A DNA stretch of 13,271 nucleotides. Origin: Candidatus Omnitrophota bacterium (GTDB lineage: Bacteria; Omnitrophota; Gorgyraeia; Pluralincolimonadales; Pluralincolimonadaceae). Positions 1 through 6,693 of this stretch are shown here, piece after piece. Within the stretch, counting starts at the first letter, position 1, and every line of letters begins with the position of its first letter. The stretch lies in the NCBI GenBank assembly GCA_028715315.1, contig JAQUSA010000011.1, forward strand, positions 1-13,271. The letters are read 5' to 3'. The translations under genes and the position numbers were made by a program. Under the pieces are notes generated by a model. It was given only the letters and a program-made list of their open reading frames with translations. It had not been told where the DNA came from and searched no databases.

Positions 1-1145
1 GTCAGTTTCAGCTTTCCGTCCTTGAACTCATAGGCGCCCTTGACTTCCCTTATCGGGTCATAACTTATTATGGAGCCGGAGGTGCTGAAATCCCCGCTCA
101 CGGATTCGAGCCTGTTTCCGGCGCCGTAGTTCAGTTTCCCGTTTATCATATAGTTCGACATCACGTCGAACCCGAAGACTTTCAGGTGGTTCGCATTGAT
201 CTCCAGCGAGAAATTCGGAAGCTTTGAGAGATTGCCCGATATCCCGAGCCTGCTCACCTCTCCCATGGCGGTGGCGTTGCCCTTATCGTCTTCGGGAAAG
301 AGGTCAAAGCTGAAACCCTTGTCCGCCGTCTGGAGCAGCCCGTTAAGCATGAACGTCGGCCCGAACCTGAAATTATTGAACGCGACCATGCCTTCGGATG
401 CCGCTATATTACCGGCAAAATTCAGGTTCGTCCTGTCGAGCGCATCCAATGAGCCGCGTATGAATATCTTTTCGAACGCGCCGTCTATCTGCACTCTCAG
501 GGCGTAATCACGGCCTTTTATCGTGCCTTCAAGCTTCACGGACGAACGCTCTATCGGAAACCCTATCCTGCCGCGCCCCGAAAACCCCTGGCCCAGGATG
601 CTTGCGCTGACGCTGCGGGACTCTATGCCGCTCTTGTCCACCTTGAAATTCCCGCTCATCCCGGATATCACCGGCATATTCTGCGCGTTAAAAAAAGAAC
701 CGTCCTTTACCGAGATCACCGTCTCTTCCCATGCCTGCTCGAAGACCTTCGGTATGAGGTATTTGATGTCCTTGTCCGGGAAGAAGACCTTCGGGGACAC
801 TACGGTTATCCTGTCGAGCGTATCGTATCTTCCGAGAGCGGCGTCCCATAGCCTGTAATCAAGTTCTATCGTGTCGGCCAAGAAAAAGAGTTCCTTCGGC
901 GTGCCTGCCGCGCCGGATGACGCGGGGATATACAGCTTCACATCCTTCAGTATGATACCGCGGAAGACCCCGCCCTCAAGCCCGCCTATCTCGCCTTCAA
1001 GCCCTATCTTGTCCCTGATAAGCTCGAGCGAAGTCTCCTTGAACCCGGAAAAGAACACCCTTCCCTGCATGTCCAGGAAATAAAGGACGGCAAGTACGAC
1101 CAACCCCGCAATTATAATGACCGGGTTCGGCCTGTGCCTTCTCAT
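1..1145 (-). CDS. AsmA/TamB-like membrane-anchored protein (N-terminal part, cut by window edge)
   Basis: Reading from the ATG at 1145-1143 gives 381 uninterrupted residues that run off the left edge, so the C-terminus is missing. After a basic N-terminus (MRRHRP) there is one hydrophobic segment at about residues 8-24, fitting an inner-membrane anchor with the rest in the periplasm. Residues 47-72 (IGLEGEIGGLEGGVFRGIIL, then KDVKL) resemble the start of AsmA/TamB-type proteins. The remainder alternates short hydrophobic and polar stretches, as expected for repetitive beta-strand proteins that bridge the envelope and are linked to lipid or outer-membrane protein transport. The start overlaps the clpC stop as ATGA, with no clear Shine-Dalgarno, so translation is probably coupled to clpC. 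Family placement rests on architecture and one motif; TamB versus another AsmA-like subgroup cannot be decided from this fragment. Confidence 0.72.
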   Translation of the reverse strand, partial: MRRHRPNPVIIIAGLVVLAVLYFLDMQGRVFFSGFKETSLELIRDKIGLEGEIGGLEGGVFRGIILKDVKLYIPASSGAAGTPKELFFLADTIELDYRLWDAALGRYDTLDRITVVSPKVFFPDKDIKYLIPKVFEQAWEETVISVKDGSFFNAQNMPVISGMSGNFKVDKSGIESRSVSASILGQGFSGRGRIGFPIERSSVKLEGTIKGRDYALRVQIDGAFEKIFIRGSLDALDRTNLNFAGNIAASEGMVAFNNFRFGPTFMLNGLLQTADKGFSFDLFPEDDKGNATAMGEVSRLGISGNLSKLPNFSLEINANHLKVFGFDVMSNYMINGKLNYGAGNRLESVSGDFSTSGSIISYDPIREVKGAYEFKDGKLKL

Positions 1146-3568
1146 TCGAAGATAAGATGGTCGACTTTAGCGCTTACTTTCACCGTCCTGCCCCTCTTGA
1201 TCCTTGCGGAGATGATCTCCTCGGCAAGCGGGTCCTCCAGGAAGCGCTGTATGGTCCTCTTGATAGGCCGCGCCCCGTAGACCGGGTCGAAACCTTTTTC
1301 TATGAGGAAGTCCGTCGCTTCCTTGCTGAGATCGATTATTATCTCGTGCTGTTCCTTCAGGCGGTCCTTCACTTCGGCGACCTCGAGGTCAACGATCTTA
1401 TAGAGGTCTTCCTTCGTAAGCGGCCTGAACACTATTATATCGTCTACCCTGTTAATGAACTCGGGCTTGAACGTCTTCTTCACTTCGTCGAGCAGCTTCG
1501 CCTTCATCGTCTGGTAGGTCATCTCTTCCTTGTCGGTCTTGAAGCCGAGCGACCCCTGTTTCTTGAAAGTCTCGGCGCCGATGTTCGAAGTCATTATCAG
1601 TATCGTGTTCTTGAAATCGACCCTGCGGCCGAACGAATCGGTAAGCCGCCCTTCCTCGAGCACCTGCAGCAGCACGTTGAATACGTCGGGATGCGCTTTT
1701 TCTATCTCATCGAGCAATATGACCGAATACGGGCGGCGGCGCACCTTTTCCGTCAACTGGCCGCCTTCTTCGTACCCGACATATCCCGGCGGGGCGCCGA
1801 CAAGGCGCGAAACGTTGAATTTTTCCATGTACTCCGACATATCTATCTGCGTTATCGCTTCCTCGTCGCCGAAGATGAGCCCCGCGAGCGCCTTTGCGAG
1901 CAGCGTCTTTCCTACGCCGGTCGGCCCGAGGAATATGAACGAGCCTATCGGCCTCTTCGGGTCCTTGAGCCCCGCGCGCGAGCGCCTTACCGCATTCGCG
2001 ATAGCGTTTATCGCCTCATCCTGGCCTATGACGCGCTGGTGCAGCTGTTCTTCCATCTTCAGCAGCTTCTCGCTCTCTTTCTCTTCCAGTTTCACTATCG
2101 GTATGCCCGTCCATTTCGCGGTTATCTCGGCAATGTCCTCTTCGGTCACGCGCGGATACGCCTCGGCCTTCTGCTTCGACCATTCCTTGCGCACCTTCTC
2201 GAGCTGTCCCTTCAGTTCCCTTTCCTGGTCGCGCAGGCCGGCGGCCTTTTCGAAATCCTGGCCCTTGACCGCCGCTTCCTTCTCCTTCCTGACGTGTTCC
2301 ATCTGCTTCTCGACCTCTTTTATGTCGGGAGGAGTGGTCATCACGTTCAGGCGTGCGCGGGAACCCGCTTCGTCTATGAGGTCGATCGCCTTGTCGGGCA
2401 GGTACCTGCCCGATATATACTGGTCGGAGAGTTTCGCGGCCGCGATAAGCGACTCATCGGTGAATTTGACCTTATGGTGCGCCTCGTACTTATCGCGCAG
2501 CCCTTTTAATATCTCGATCGTCTCGTCCACGCTCGGAGGTTCGACCATTATCGTCTGGAACCTGCGCGCGAGCGCCGCGTCTTTCTCGATATGTTTCCTG
2601 AACTCGTCGAGCGTCGTTGCGCCGATGCACTGTATCTCGCCGCGCGAGAGCGCGGGCTTCAATATATTCGACGCGTCGATCGCGCCTTCCGCGCCGCCGG
2701 CGCCGACGAGCGTATGAAGTTCATCGATGAATATTATTATGTTCTCGGAACGCTTTATCTCGTCCATGACGGCCTTTATGCGCTCCTCGAACTGCCCCCT
2801 GTATTTCGTGCCCGCGACCATCAGCGCGAGGTCGAGTATCACGACCCTCTTATCGCGCAATATCTCCGGGATATCCCCCTTGATGACCTTCTGCGCGAGC
2901 CCCTCGACGATAGCGGTCTTTCCGACGCCCGCCTCGCCCAGGAGCACCGGGTTGTTCTTCGTCCTTCTGGACAATATCTGTATCACGCGCTCTATCTCGT
3001 CCTTCCTGCCGATCACCGGGTCGAGCTTGCCTTCGCGCGCGAGCGCGGTAAGGTCGCGGCCGAACGCGTCCAGCGACGGGGTCTTCGTCTTCGCCTGCGC
3101 CTGCTGCTGGGTGAATCCGGGGGTCGCCGAGCCCAGGAGCGACATCACTTCCTGCCTTACCTTGTTCAGGTCGAGCCCTAGGTTCGTGAGGACCTGGCTT
3201 GCCACGCCCTCGCCTTCGCGGATGAGGCCGAGCAAAAGATGCTCGGTCCCGATATAGTTATGCCCGAGGTTGCGCGCCTCGTCGGTCGCGAGCTCGATCA
3301 CCTTCTTGGCCTTCGGCGTGAAAGGTATGTCCCCGGAGACAACGGTCGGCGGGCCTGGCTGGACTATCTTCTCGACCTCGAGGCGTATCGCCTCGAGGCT
3401 CAGCCCGAGGTTCTGCAGGACCGCAGCGGCAACACCCTCGCCCTCTTTTATGAGCCCGAGAAGTATATGTTCAGTGCCTATGTAGTCGTGGTTAAACCTT
3501 TTGGCCTCTTCCTTCGCGAGGATTATGACCTTCCTCGCCCTTTCGGTAAACCTCGAGAACATGTTCAT
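1142..3568 (-). CDS. clpC: ClpC, AAA+ unfoldase of the Clp protease
   Basis: This 808-residue protein is full length for ClpC. It has two Clp N repeats (about residues 4-67 and 80-145), each with a GTEH motif. NBD1 carries Walker A GEAGVGKT (211-218), a pore loop around Y256, Walker B ending IFIDE (279-283) and arginine fingers R335/R336. A coiled middle region with a UVR motif (about 438-456) identifies ClpC rather than ClpA or ClpB. NBD2 has Walker A GPTGVGKT (548-555), pore loop GYVGY (595-599), Walker B ILLDE (617-621) and sensor-2 GARP (765-768). LGF at 674-676 lies where the ClpP-binding tripeptide is expected. E33 and E109, in the two GTEH motifs, match the Bacillus ClpC residues that bind phosphoarginine. 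It therefore probably unfolds McsB-tagged proteins for ClpP, which is not in this window. The first of two nearby ATGs is preferred because a GGGAGG site precedes it at suitable spacing. Confidence 0.97.
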   Translation of the reverse strand: MNMFSRFTERARKVIILAKEEAKRFNHDYIGTEHILLGLIKEGEGVAAAVLQNLGLSLEAIRLEVEKIVQPGPPTVVSGDIPFTPKAKKVIELATDEARNLGHNYIGTEHLLLGLIREGEGVASQVLTNLGLDLNKVRQEVMSLLGSATPGFTQQQAQAKTKTPSLDAFGRDLTALAREGKLDPVIGRKDEIERVIQILSRRTKNNPVLLGEAGVGKTAIVEGLAQKVIKGDIPEILRDKRVVILDLALMVAGTKYRGQFEERIKAVMDEIKRSENIIIFIDELHTLVGAGGAEGAIDASNILKPALSRGEIQCIGATTLDEFRKHIEKDAALARRFQTIMVEPPSVDETIEILKGLRDKYEAHHKVKFTDESLIAAAKLSDQYISGRYLPDKAIDLIDEAGSRARLNVMTTPPDIKEVEKQMEHVRKEKEAAVKGQDFEKAAGLRDQERELKGQLEKVRKEWSKQKAEAYPRVTEEDIAEITAKWTGIPIVKLEEKESEKLLKMEEQLHQRVIGQDEAINAIANAVRRSRAGLKDPKRPIGSFIFLGPTGVGKTLLAKALAGLIFGDEEAITQIDMSEYMEKFNVSRLVGAPPGYVGYEEGGQLTEKVRRRPYSVILLDEIEKAHPDVFNVLLQVLEEGRLTDSFGRRVDFKNTILIMTSNIGAETFKKQGSLGFKTDKEEMTYQTMKAKLLDEVKKTFKPEFINRVDDIIVFRPLTKEDLYKIVDLEVAEVKDRLKEQHEIIIDLSKEATDFLIEKGFDPVYGARPIKRTIQRFLEDPLAEEIISARIKRGRTVKVSAKVDHLIFE

Positions 3569-3577
3569 CGTGTCCTG

Positions 3578-3583
3578 CCTCCC
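3578..3583 (-). promoter_or_regulatory. Shine-Dalgarno of clpC
   Basis: GGGAGG on the minus strand lies nine bases before the ATG at 3568, in the 20-base gap after mcsB. It favours that ATG over the second one two codons later. It is one of the strongest ribosome-binding sites in the window, consistent with clpC being translated independently of mcsB. Confidence 0.75.
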
Positions 3584-3588
3584 GGAGA

Positions 3589-4647
3589 TTAATCTTTTAG
3601 GTTGAACTTCTGCGAAATAAAATCCGCCCTGACGGCATCCCTCTCTTCCGCTGACAGCTGCTTGCCTTCTTTCTTCTGCAGGTGCGCGGGCTGTATCTGT
3701 ATAAAAAGGCCGTTGAGCATGTCGCGGTCGACGCCCTTAATTATTCCGAGGTCCGCCCCAAGCCTTATCGTCGACAGGAGGTTGAGCGCCTCTTCGGTGC
3801 TTATCAGCTTGGCGTTCTTCAGCTCCTCGAGGGACCTCGTCATCCTGTCCTCCAGGAGCAGCCTCTGGTTCGCGAATACCGCGTCCCTCGCCGCGTTCTC
3901 CTGGTCGATTATCTGCTTTATCATCCTTCCGAGATTATCGACCATGTCCTCCTCGGGATGCCCGAGGGTGACCTGGTTCGATATCTGGAAAAAGTTCCCG
4001 TAAGATTCGGTCCCTTCGCCGAAGAGCCCGCGCGCGGTCATCCCGAGCTTCCCTATCGCCTGTATTATCCTGCCGGACTGCTTTGTCATTACGAGCGCCG
4101 GGAGGTGGACCATGCATGACGCGCGAAGCCCCGTGCCGATATTCGTAGGGCAGCATGTCAGGTAACCGGCTTCCGGAGAATACGCGAAATCCAGGCGCTG
4201 CCCGAGCTCCTCATCGATCCTGTCCGCGAGCTTCCAGGTATCCCTCAGGTTCAGGCCGGACTGAAGTACCTGTATCCGCAGGTGGTCCTCCTCGTTGACC
4301 ATGATGCTGATTATCTCTCGGTCGCTTATAAGGACGGCTTTATGCTCGGGGCGGAACGCATGCTCCCTGCTCACAAGATGCCTTTCTATCAGCATCTGTT
4401 TCTCAATGCTGTCGAGTTCGCCCATCCTGAGGAACAGCGCGCCTTTAAAATGATCTATGCTGCAATAGGCGCTTTTAAAATCCTCTATGACGCCTTCAAG
4501 CTGCCCGGCATCGGCCCAGTGCGGGAACGGGTATTTATCAATGTTGCGCGCAAGCCTGATGCGCGATGACATCACTATATCCGAATCAGGCCCCGAGCCC
4601 TTGAGCCATTCGCCCGTGCCGTCCCACAGGTCATCTAGGGTCATCAT
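3589..4647 (-). CDS. mcsB: McsB protein-arginine kinase
   Basis: This 352-residue member of the phosphagen (guanidino) kinase family phosphorylates arginine residues on proteins, marking them for ClpC. Visible signatures are SSRIRLAR (27-34) for nucleotide binding, NEEDH (118-122) containing a catalytic glutamate, CCPTNIGTG (165-173) with the reactive-cysteine loop, and EGTES (211-215) with the second catalytic glutamate. Near the C-terminus, RDAVRA (336-341) matches the RDxxRA motif that forms the allosteric phosphoarginine site in Bacillus and Geobacillus McsB; free-arginine and creatine kinases lack it. Length and motif order match Bacillus McsB. The start overlaps the mcsA stop (ATGA), and a second ATG follows immediately, so the true N-terminus could be one residue shorter. 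Coupling to mcsA fits the known need for McsA as activator. All core residues are intact, so it is probably active. Confidence 0.96.
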   Translation of the reverse strand: MMTLDDLWDGTGEWLKGSGPDSDIVMSSRIRLARNIDKYPFPHWADAGQLEGVIEDFKSAYCSIDHFKGALFLRMGELDSIEKQMLIERHLVSREHAFRPEHKAVLISDREIISIMVNEEDHLRIQVLQSGLNLRDTWKLADRIDEELGQRLDFAYSPEAGYLTCCPTNIGTGLRASCMVHLPALVMTKQSGRIIQAIGKLGMTARGLFGEGTESYGNFFQISNQVTLGHPEEDMVDNLGRMIKQIIDQENAARDAVFANQRLLLEDRMTRSLEELKNAKLISTEEALNLLSTIRLGADLGIIKGVDRDMLNGLFIQIQPAHLQKKEGKQLSAEERDAVRADFISQKFNLKD

Positions 4648-5138
4648 TTACCCCCGGGATCCTTCTCCAGGTCACGTATCTCGTCGCGCAGCCTTGCCGC
4701 TTCCTCGAACTCTTCCGTATCTATCGCGCGCTGCAACTTACGCTGCAGGGTTTGGCGCAGGCCAGGCGCTTCCGGGTCCTTCGTCTTTCCCGTGTGCCTG
4801 GTCGAGCCGTGTATGCGCTTTATCAGCGGCAGGAGGCTCTTCCTGAAAGCAAGGTAGCAATCGCCGCACCCGAACTTTCCTATCTTCTGGAATTCCCCGA
4901 ACGTCATGCCGCACTTTTTGCACCTCAGCGGGGCGCCGCCGTCCGCCGCGGCGTCGGGATCCGCAGATCCCGCGTCGCTTATGCTCGCGAGGAAATCGGC
5001 AATGCTGAAGTGCTGCTCCATCTCGACTCCCTTCTTCTTCGCGCAGGCGTCGCAAAGCTGGAGCTGTTTCACTTCTTCGTTGATGATCTCGGTAAACTCG
5101 ACCGTGGCATCATTCTTGCCGCAGATCTGGCAAAGCAT
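4644..5138 (-). CDS. mcsA: McsA, zinc-binding activator of McsB
   Basis: This 164-residue protein has four CxxC pairs: C3/C6, C29/C32, C73/C76 and C91/C94, expected to bind two zinc ions. The second pair sits in CKKCGMTFGEFQKIGKFGCG, a stretch very close to Bacillus McsA. A low-complexity Ala/Asp/Gly linker (about 54-70) separates the two zinc modules. The C-terminus has a UVR motif (about 131-158, with EEFEEAARLRDEI), also found in UvrB, UvrC and ClpC. In Firmicutes McsA binds and stimulates McsB and is involved in ClpC function; the same role is inferred here from adjacency and overlap with mcsB. The ATG overlaps the ilvE stop by one base (TGATG) and is preceded by GAGG, so this start is well supported. 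Confidence 0.95.
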   Translation of the reverse strand: MLCQICGKNDATVEFTEIINEEVKQLQLCDACAKKKGVEMEQHFSIADFLASISDAGSADPDAAADGGAPLRCKKCGMTFGEFQKIGKFGCGDCYLAFRKSLLPLIKRIHGSTRHTGKTKDPEAPGLRQTLQRKLQRAIDTEEFEEAARLRDEIRDLEKDPGGK

Positions 5139-6010
5139 CAGAACCTCACGCCGTCGACTTTCGTAAGTTTATGGAATTCGCTAATGAGCTTAGCCGTCAT
5201 TTTCCCGGGCTTGCCGTCGCCGATCTTGCGCCTGTCCATCCTGACGACTGGTATGATCTCGGCCGCGCTTCCGGTAAGGAACATCTCGTCGGAATTAAAG
5301 AGGTCATACCTAGTAAGGACCTCCTCTTTGATCGGGATCTCCTTCAGGTGCGCTATATCGATGACCGCGCCGCGCGTGATGCCGCGCAGCACGCCGCTAT
5401 GGATCGGGGGCGTATAAATAACGCCGTCCTTGATCATGAATATGTTGTCGCCCGTGCATTCCGCGACGTATCCTTCGGAATTCAGCATGACGGCTTCCTC
5501 GACGCCCGCGTTGATCGCCTCGACCTTCGCGAGGATGTTATTCAGGTAGTTAAGCGACTTGATCTGGGGATTGACCGACTCATGGATGTTCCTCTGCGTC
5601 GAGATCGTCACGATCTCGAGGCCCTTCTCGTATAGTTCCTGAGGATAGAGCTTGCACTTGTCCGTTATGACTATGACGGTCGGCTTGCCGCACTTCCTCG
5701 GGTCGAGCCCGAGGTCACCGTAACCGCGCGTGACGACGAGCCTGATATACGAGTCCTTCATCCTGTTCTCCCTGAGCGTCTTCTTGACCGCCTCGGTCAT
5801 ATTTTCCTTGGACATCGGGATATCGAGCATTATCGCATGGGCGGACTGGTAAAGCCTGTCGATATGCTCCTTGCATTTGAAGATAAGCCCGTCATATGTG
5901 CGGATGCCCTCGAAGACGCCGTCGCCGTAGAGCAGGCCGTGGTCGAAGACCGAGACCTTCGCGTCCTCTTTCGAGTAAAACTTCCCGTTAATGTAGATTT
6001 TCAGTCCCAT
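5138..6010 (-). CDS. ilvE: Branched-chain amino acid aminotransferase (PLP fold type IV)
   Basis: This 290-residue class IV aminotransferase exchanges the amino group between glutamate/2-oxoglutarate and leucine, isoleucine or valine, in the cytoplasm. The N-terminal block has VFDHGLLYGDGVFEGIR (21-37). Lys151 in KSLNYLNN is the expected PLP Schiff-base lysine. E184 in AECTGDNIF fits the residue contacting the PLP pyridine nitrogen, and TGSAAEIIPV (246-255) matches the phosphate/substrate-binding TGTAAE-type motif of IlvE. The sequence resembles the short archaeal-type IlvE more than the Escherichia coli enzyme. D-amino-acid aminotransferase or aminodeoxychorismate lyase belong to the same fold and are less likely alternatives. 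It sits between lolD and mcsA, where ctsR precedes mcsA in Firmicutes, with no obvious functional tie to either neighbour. An AGGAG site supports the start. Confidence 0.88.
   Translation of the reverse strand: MGLKIYINGKFYSKEDAKVSVFDHGLLYGDGVFEGIRTYDGLIFKCKEHIDRLYQSAHAIMLDIPMSKENMTEAVKKTLRENRMKDSYIRLVVTRGYGDLGLDPRKCGKPTVIVITDKCKLYPQELYEKGLEIVTISTQRNIHESVNPQIKSLNYLNNILAKVEAINAGVEEAVMLNSEGYVAECTGDNIFMIKDGVIYTPPIHSGVLRGITRGAVIDIAHLKEIPIKEEVLTRYDLFNSDEMFLTGSAAEIIPVVRMDRRKIGDGKPGKMTAKLISEFHKLTKVDGVRF
5144..5147 (-). promoter_or_regulatory. Shine-Dalgarno of mcsA
   Basis: GAGG on the minus strand lies five bases before the mcsA ATG, inside the last codons of ilvE. It supports reinitiation at the TGATG junction and fixes the mcsA start. 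Confidence 0.65.
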
Positions 6011-6019
6011 GGTAATGAT

Positions 6020-6024
6020 CTCCT
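6020..6024 (-). promoter_or_regulatory. Shine-Dalgarno of ilvE
   Basis: AGGAG on the minus strand lies nine bases before the ilvE ATG, in the 19-base gap after lolD. It supports the annotated start. Confidence 0.7.
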
Positions 6025-6029
6025 GATTA

Positions 6030-6692
6030 TTATACTATTGCCCCGTCCCTTATCTGCACGACCCTGCGGGCAGCTTTCGCTATCTCGGCGTCGTGGGTCA
6101 CCATAATAAGTGTCATTTTACGCTTTTTATTCAATTCCCACAACAAATCAATTATATTCCTTCCGGCGCCTGAATCGAGGTTCCCTGTGGGCTCGTCGCA
6201 GAGCAGGAGCTCCGGCTCGTTGGCCAGCGCGCGCGCGATGGCGACCCTCTGCTGTTCGCCCCCGGAAAGCTGCCCGGGTTTATGGCGCATCCGGTCTTCA
6301 AGCCCGACGGCCTTTAACAGTTCCGCCGCCTTTACACGGCCGGCCTTTCCGCCTTTGCCCATGATCAGCATCGGGAGCAGCACGTTCTCCAGCGCGTCGA
6401 ACTCCGGAAGCAGGTGATAGAACTGGAAGACGAAACCAATCTTTTCGTTCCTGATCCTCGAGCGCTCGGTATCGGAGAGCGAGAATATCGGTTTGCCGCC
6501 TATGCTTACCTCTCCTGCCGTCGGGATATCGAGCCCTCCCAAAAGGTGGAGCAGCGTCGACTTGCCCGCGCCGGAAGGGCCCAGAAGCGCGAGCACTTCG
6601 CCCCTGTCGACACGCAGGTTGACGCCCTTAAGGACTTCGAGCTGCTTTGCGCCGTTGCTGTAGACCTTGCGCAGGCCCTTGGCTTCTATCAT
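6030..6692 (-). CDS. lolD: LolD, ATPase of the lipoprotein-releasing ABC transporter
   Basis: This 220-residue ABC ATPase has Walker A GPSGAGKS (38-45), Q-loop Q90, signature LSGGEQQR (142-149), Walker B LLLCDE (162-167), and switch histidine H200 in VTHD. The start (IEAKGLRKVYSNG) and the block FYHLLPEFDALENVLLPMLI (91-110) are typical of the LolD/MacB/FtsE-like subfamily. LolD in particular is supported by adjacency to a LolC-type permease one base away. The pair should use ATP to extract mature triacylated lipoproteins from the inner membrane for carriage to the outer membrane. Its start has no intergenic leader; a GAGG lies ten bases upstream within the lolC end, and coupling to lolC is likely. 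No LolA or LolB is in the window. Confidence 0.93.
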   Translation of the reverse strand: MIEAKGLRKVYSNGAKQLEVLKGVNLRVDRGEVLALLGPSGAGKSTLLHLLGGLDIPTAGEVSIGGKPIFSLSDTERSRIRNEKIGFVFQFYHLLPEFDALENVLLPMLIMGKGGKAGRVKAAELLKAVGLEDRMRHKPGQLSGGEQQRVAIARALANEPELLLCDEPTGNLDSGAGRNIIDLLWELNKKRKMTLIMVTHDAEIAKAARRVVQIRDGAIV

Positions 6693-6693
6693 A

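Noticed and set aside
1111..1116. TATAAT on the minus strand near the start of the AsmA/TamB-like gene
   Set aside because: There is no -35 element at suitable distance in GC-rich surroundings, and it lies inside the gene after its start codon.
1157..2509. 450-codon open frame on the plus strand opposite clpC
   Set aside because: It is antisense to a fully supported ClpC gene. Its Arg/Leu/Tyr-rich product resembles no family and reflects the codon bias of the opposite strand.
3935..4156. 73-codon minus-strand frame inside mcsB
   Set aside because: It is an out-of-frame reading of mcsB with Arg/Gly-rich composition and no independent start signal.
6029..6034. Perfect TATAAT on the minus strand just before ilvE, a possible ilvE promoter
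   Set aside because: No acceptable -35 lies 16-18 bases upstream, there is no extended TGn, and the predicted start would fall on the Shine-Dalgarno.
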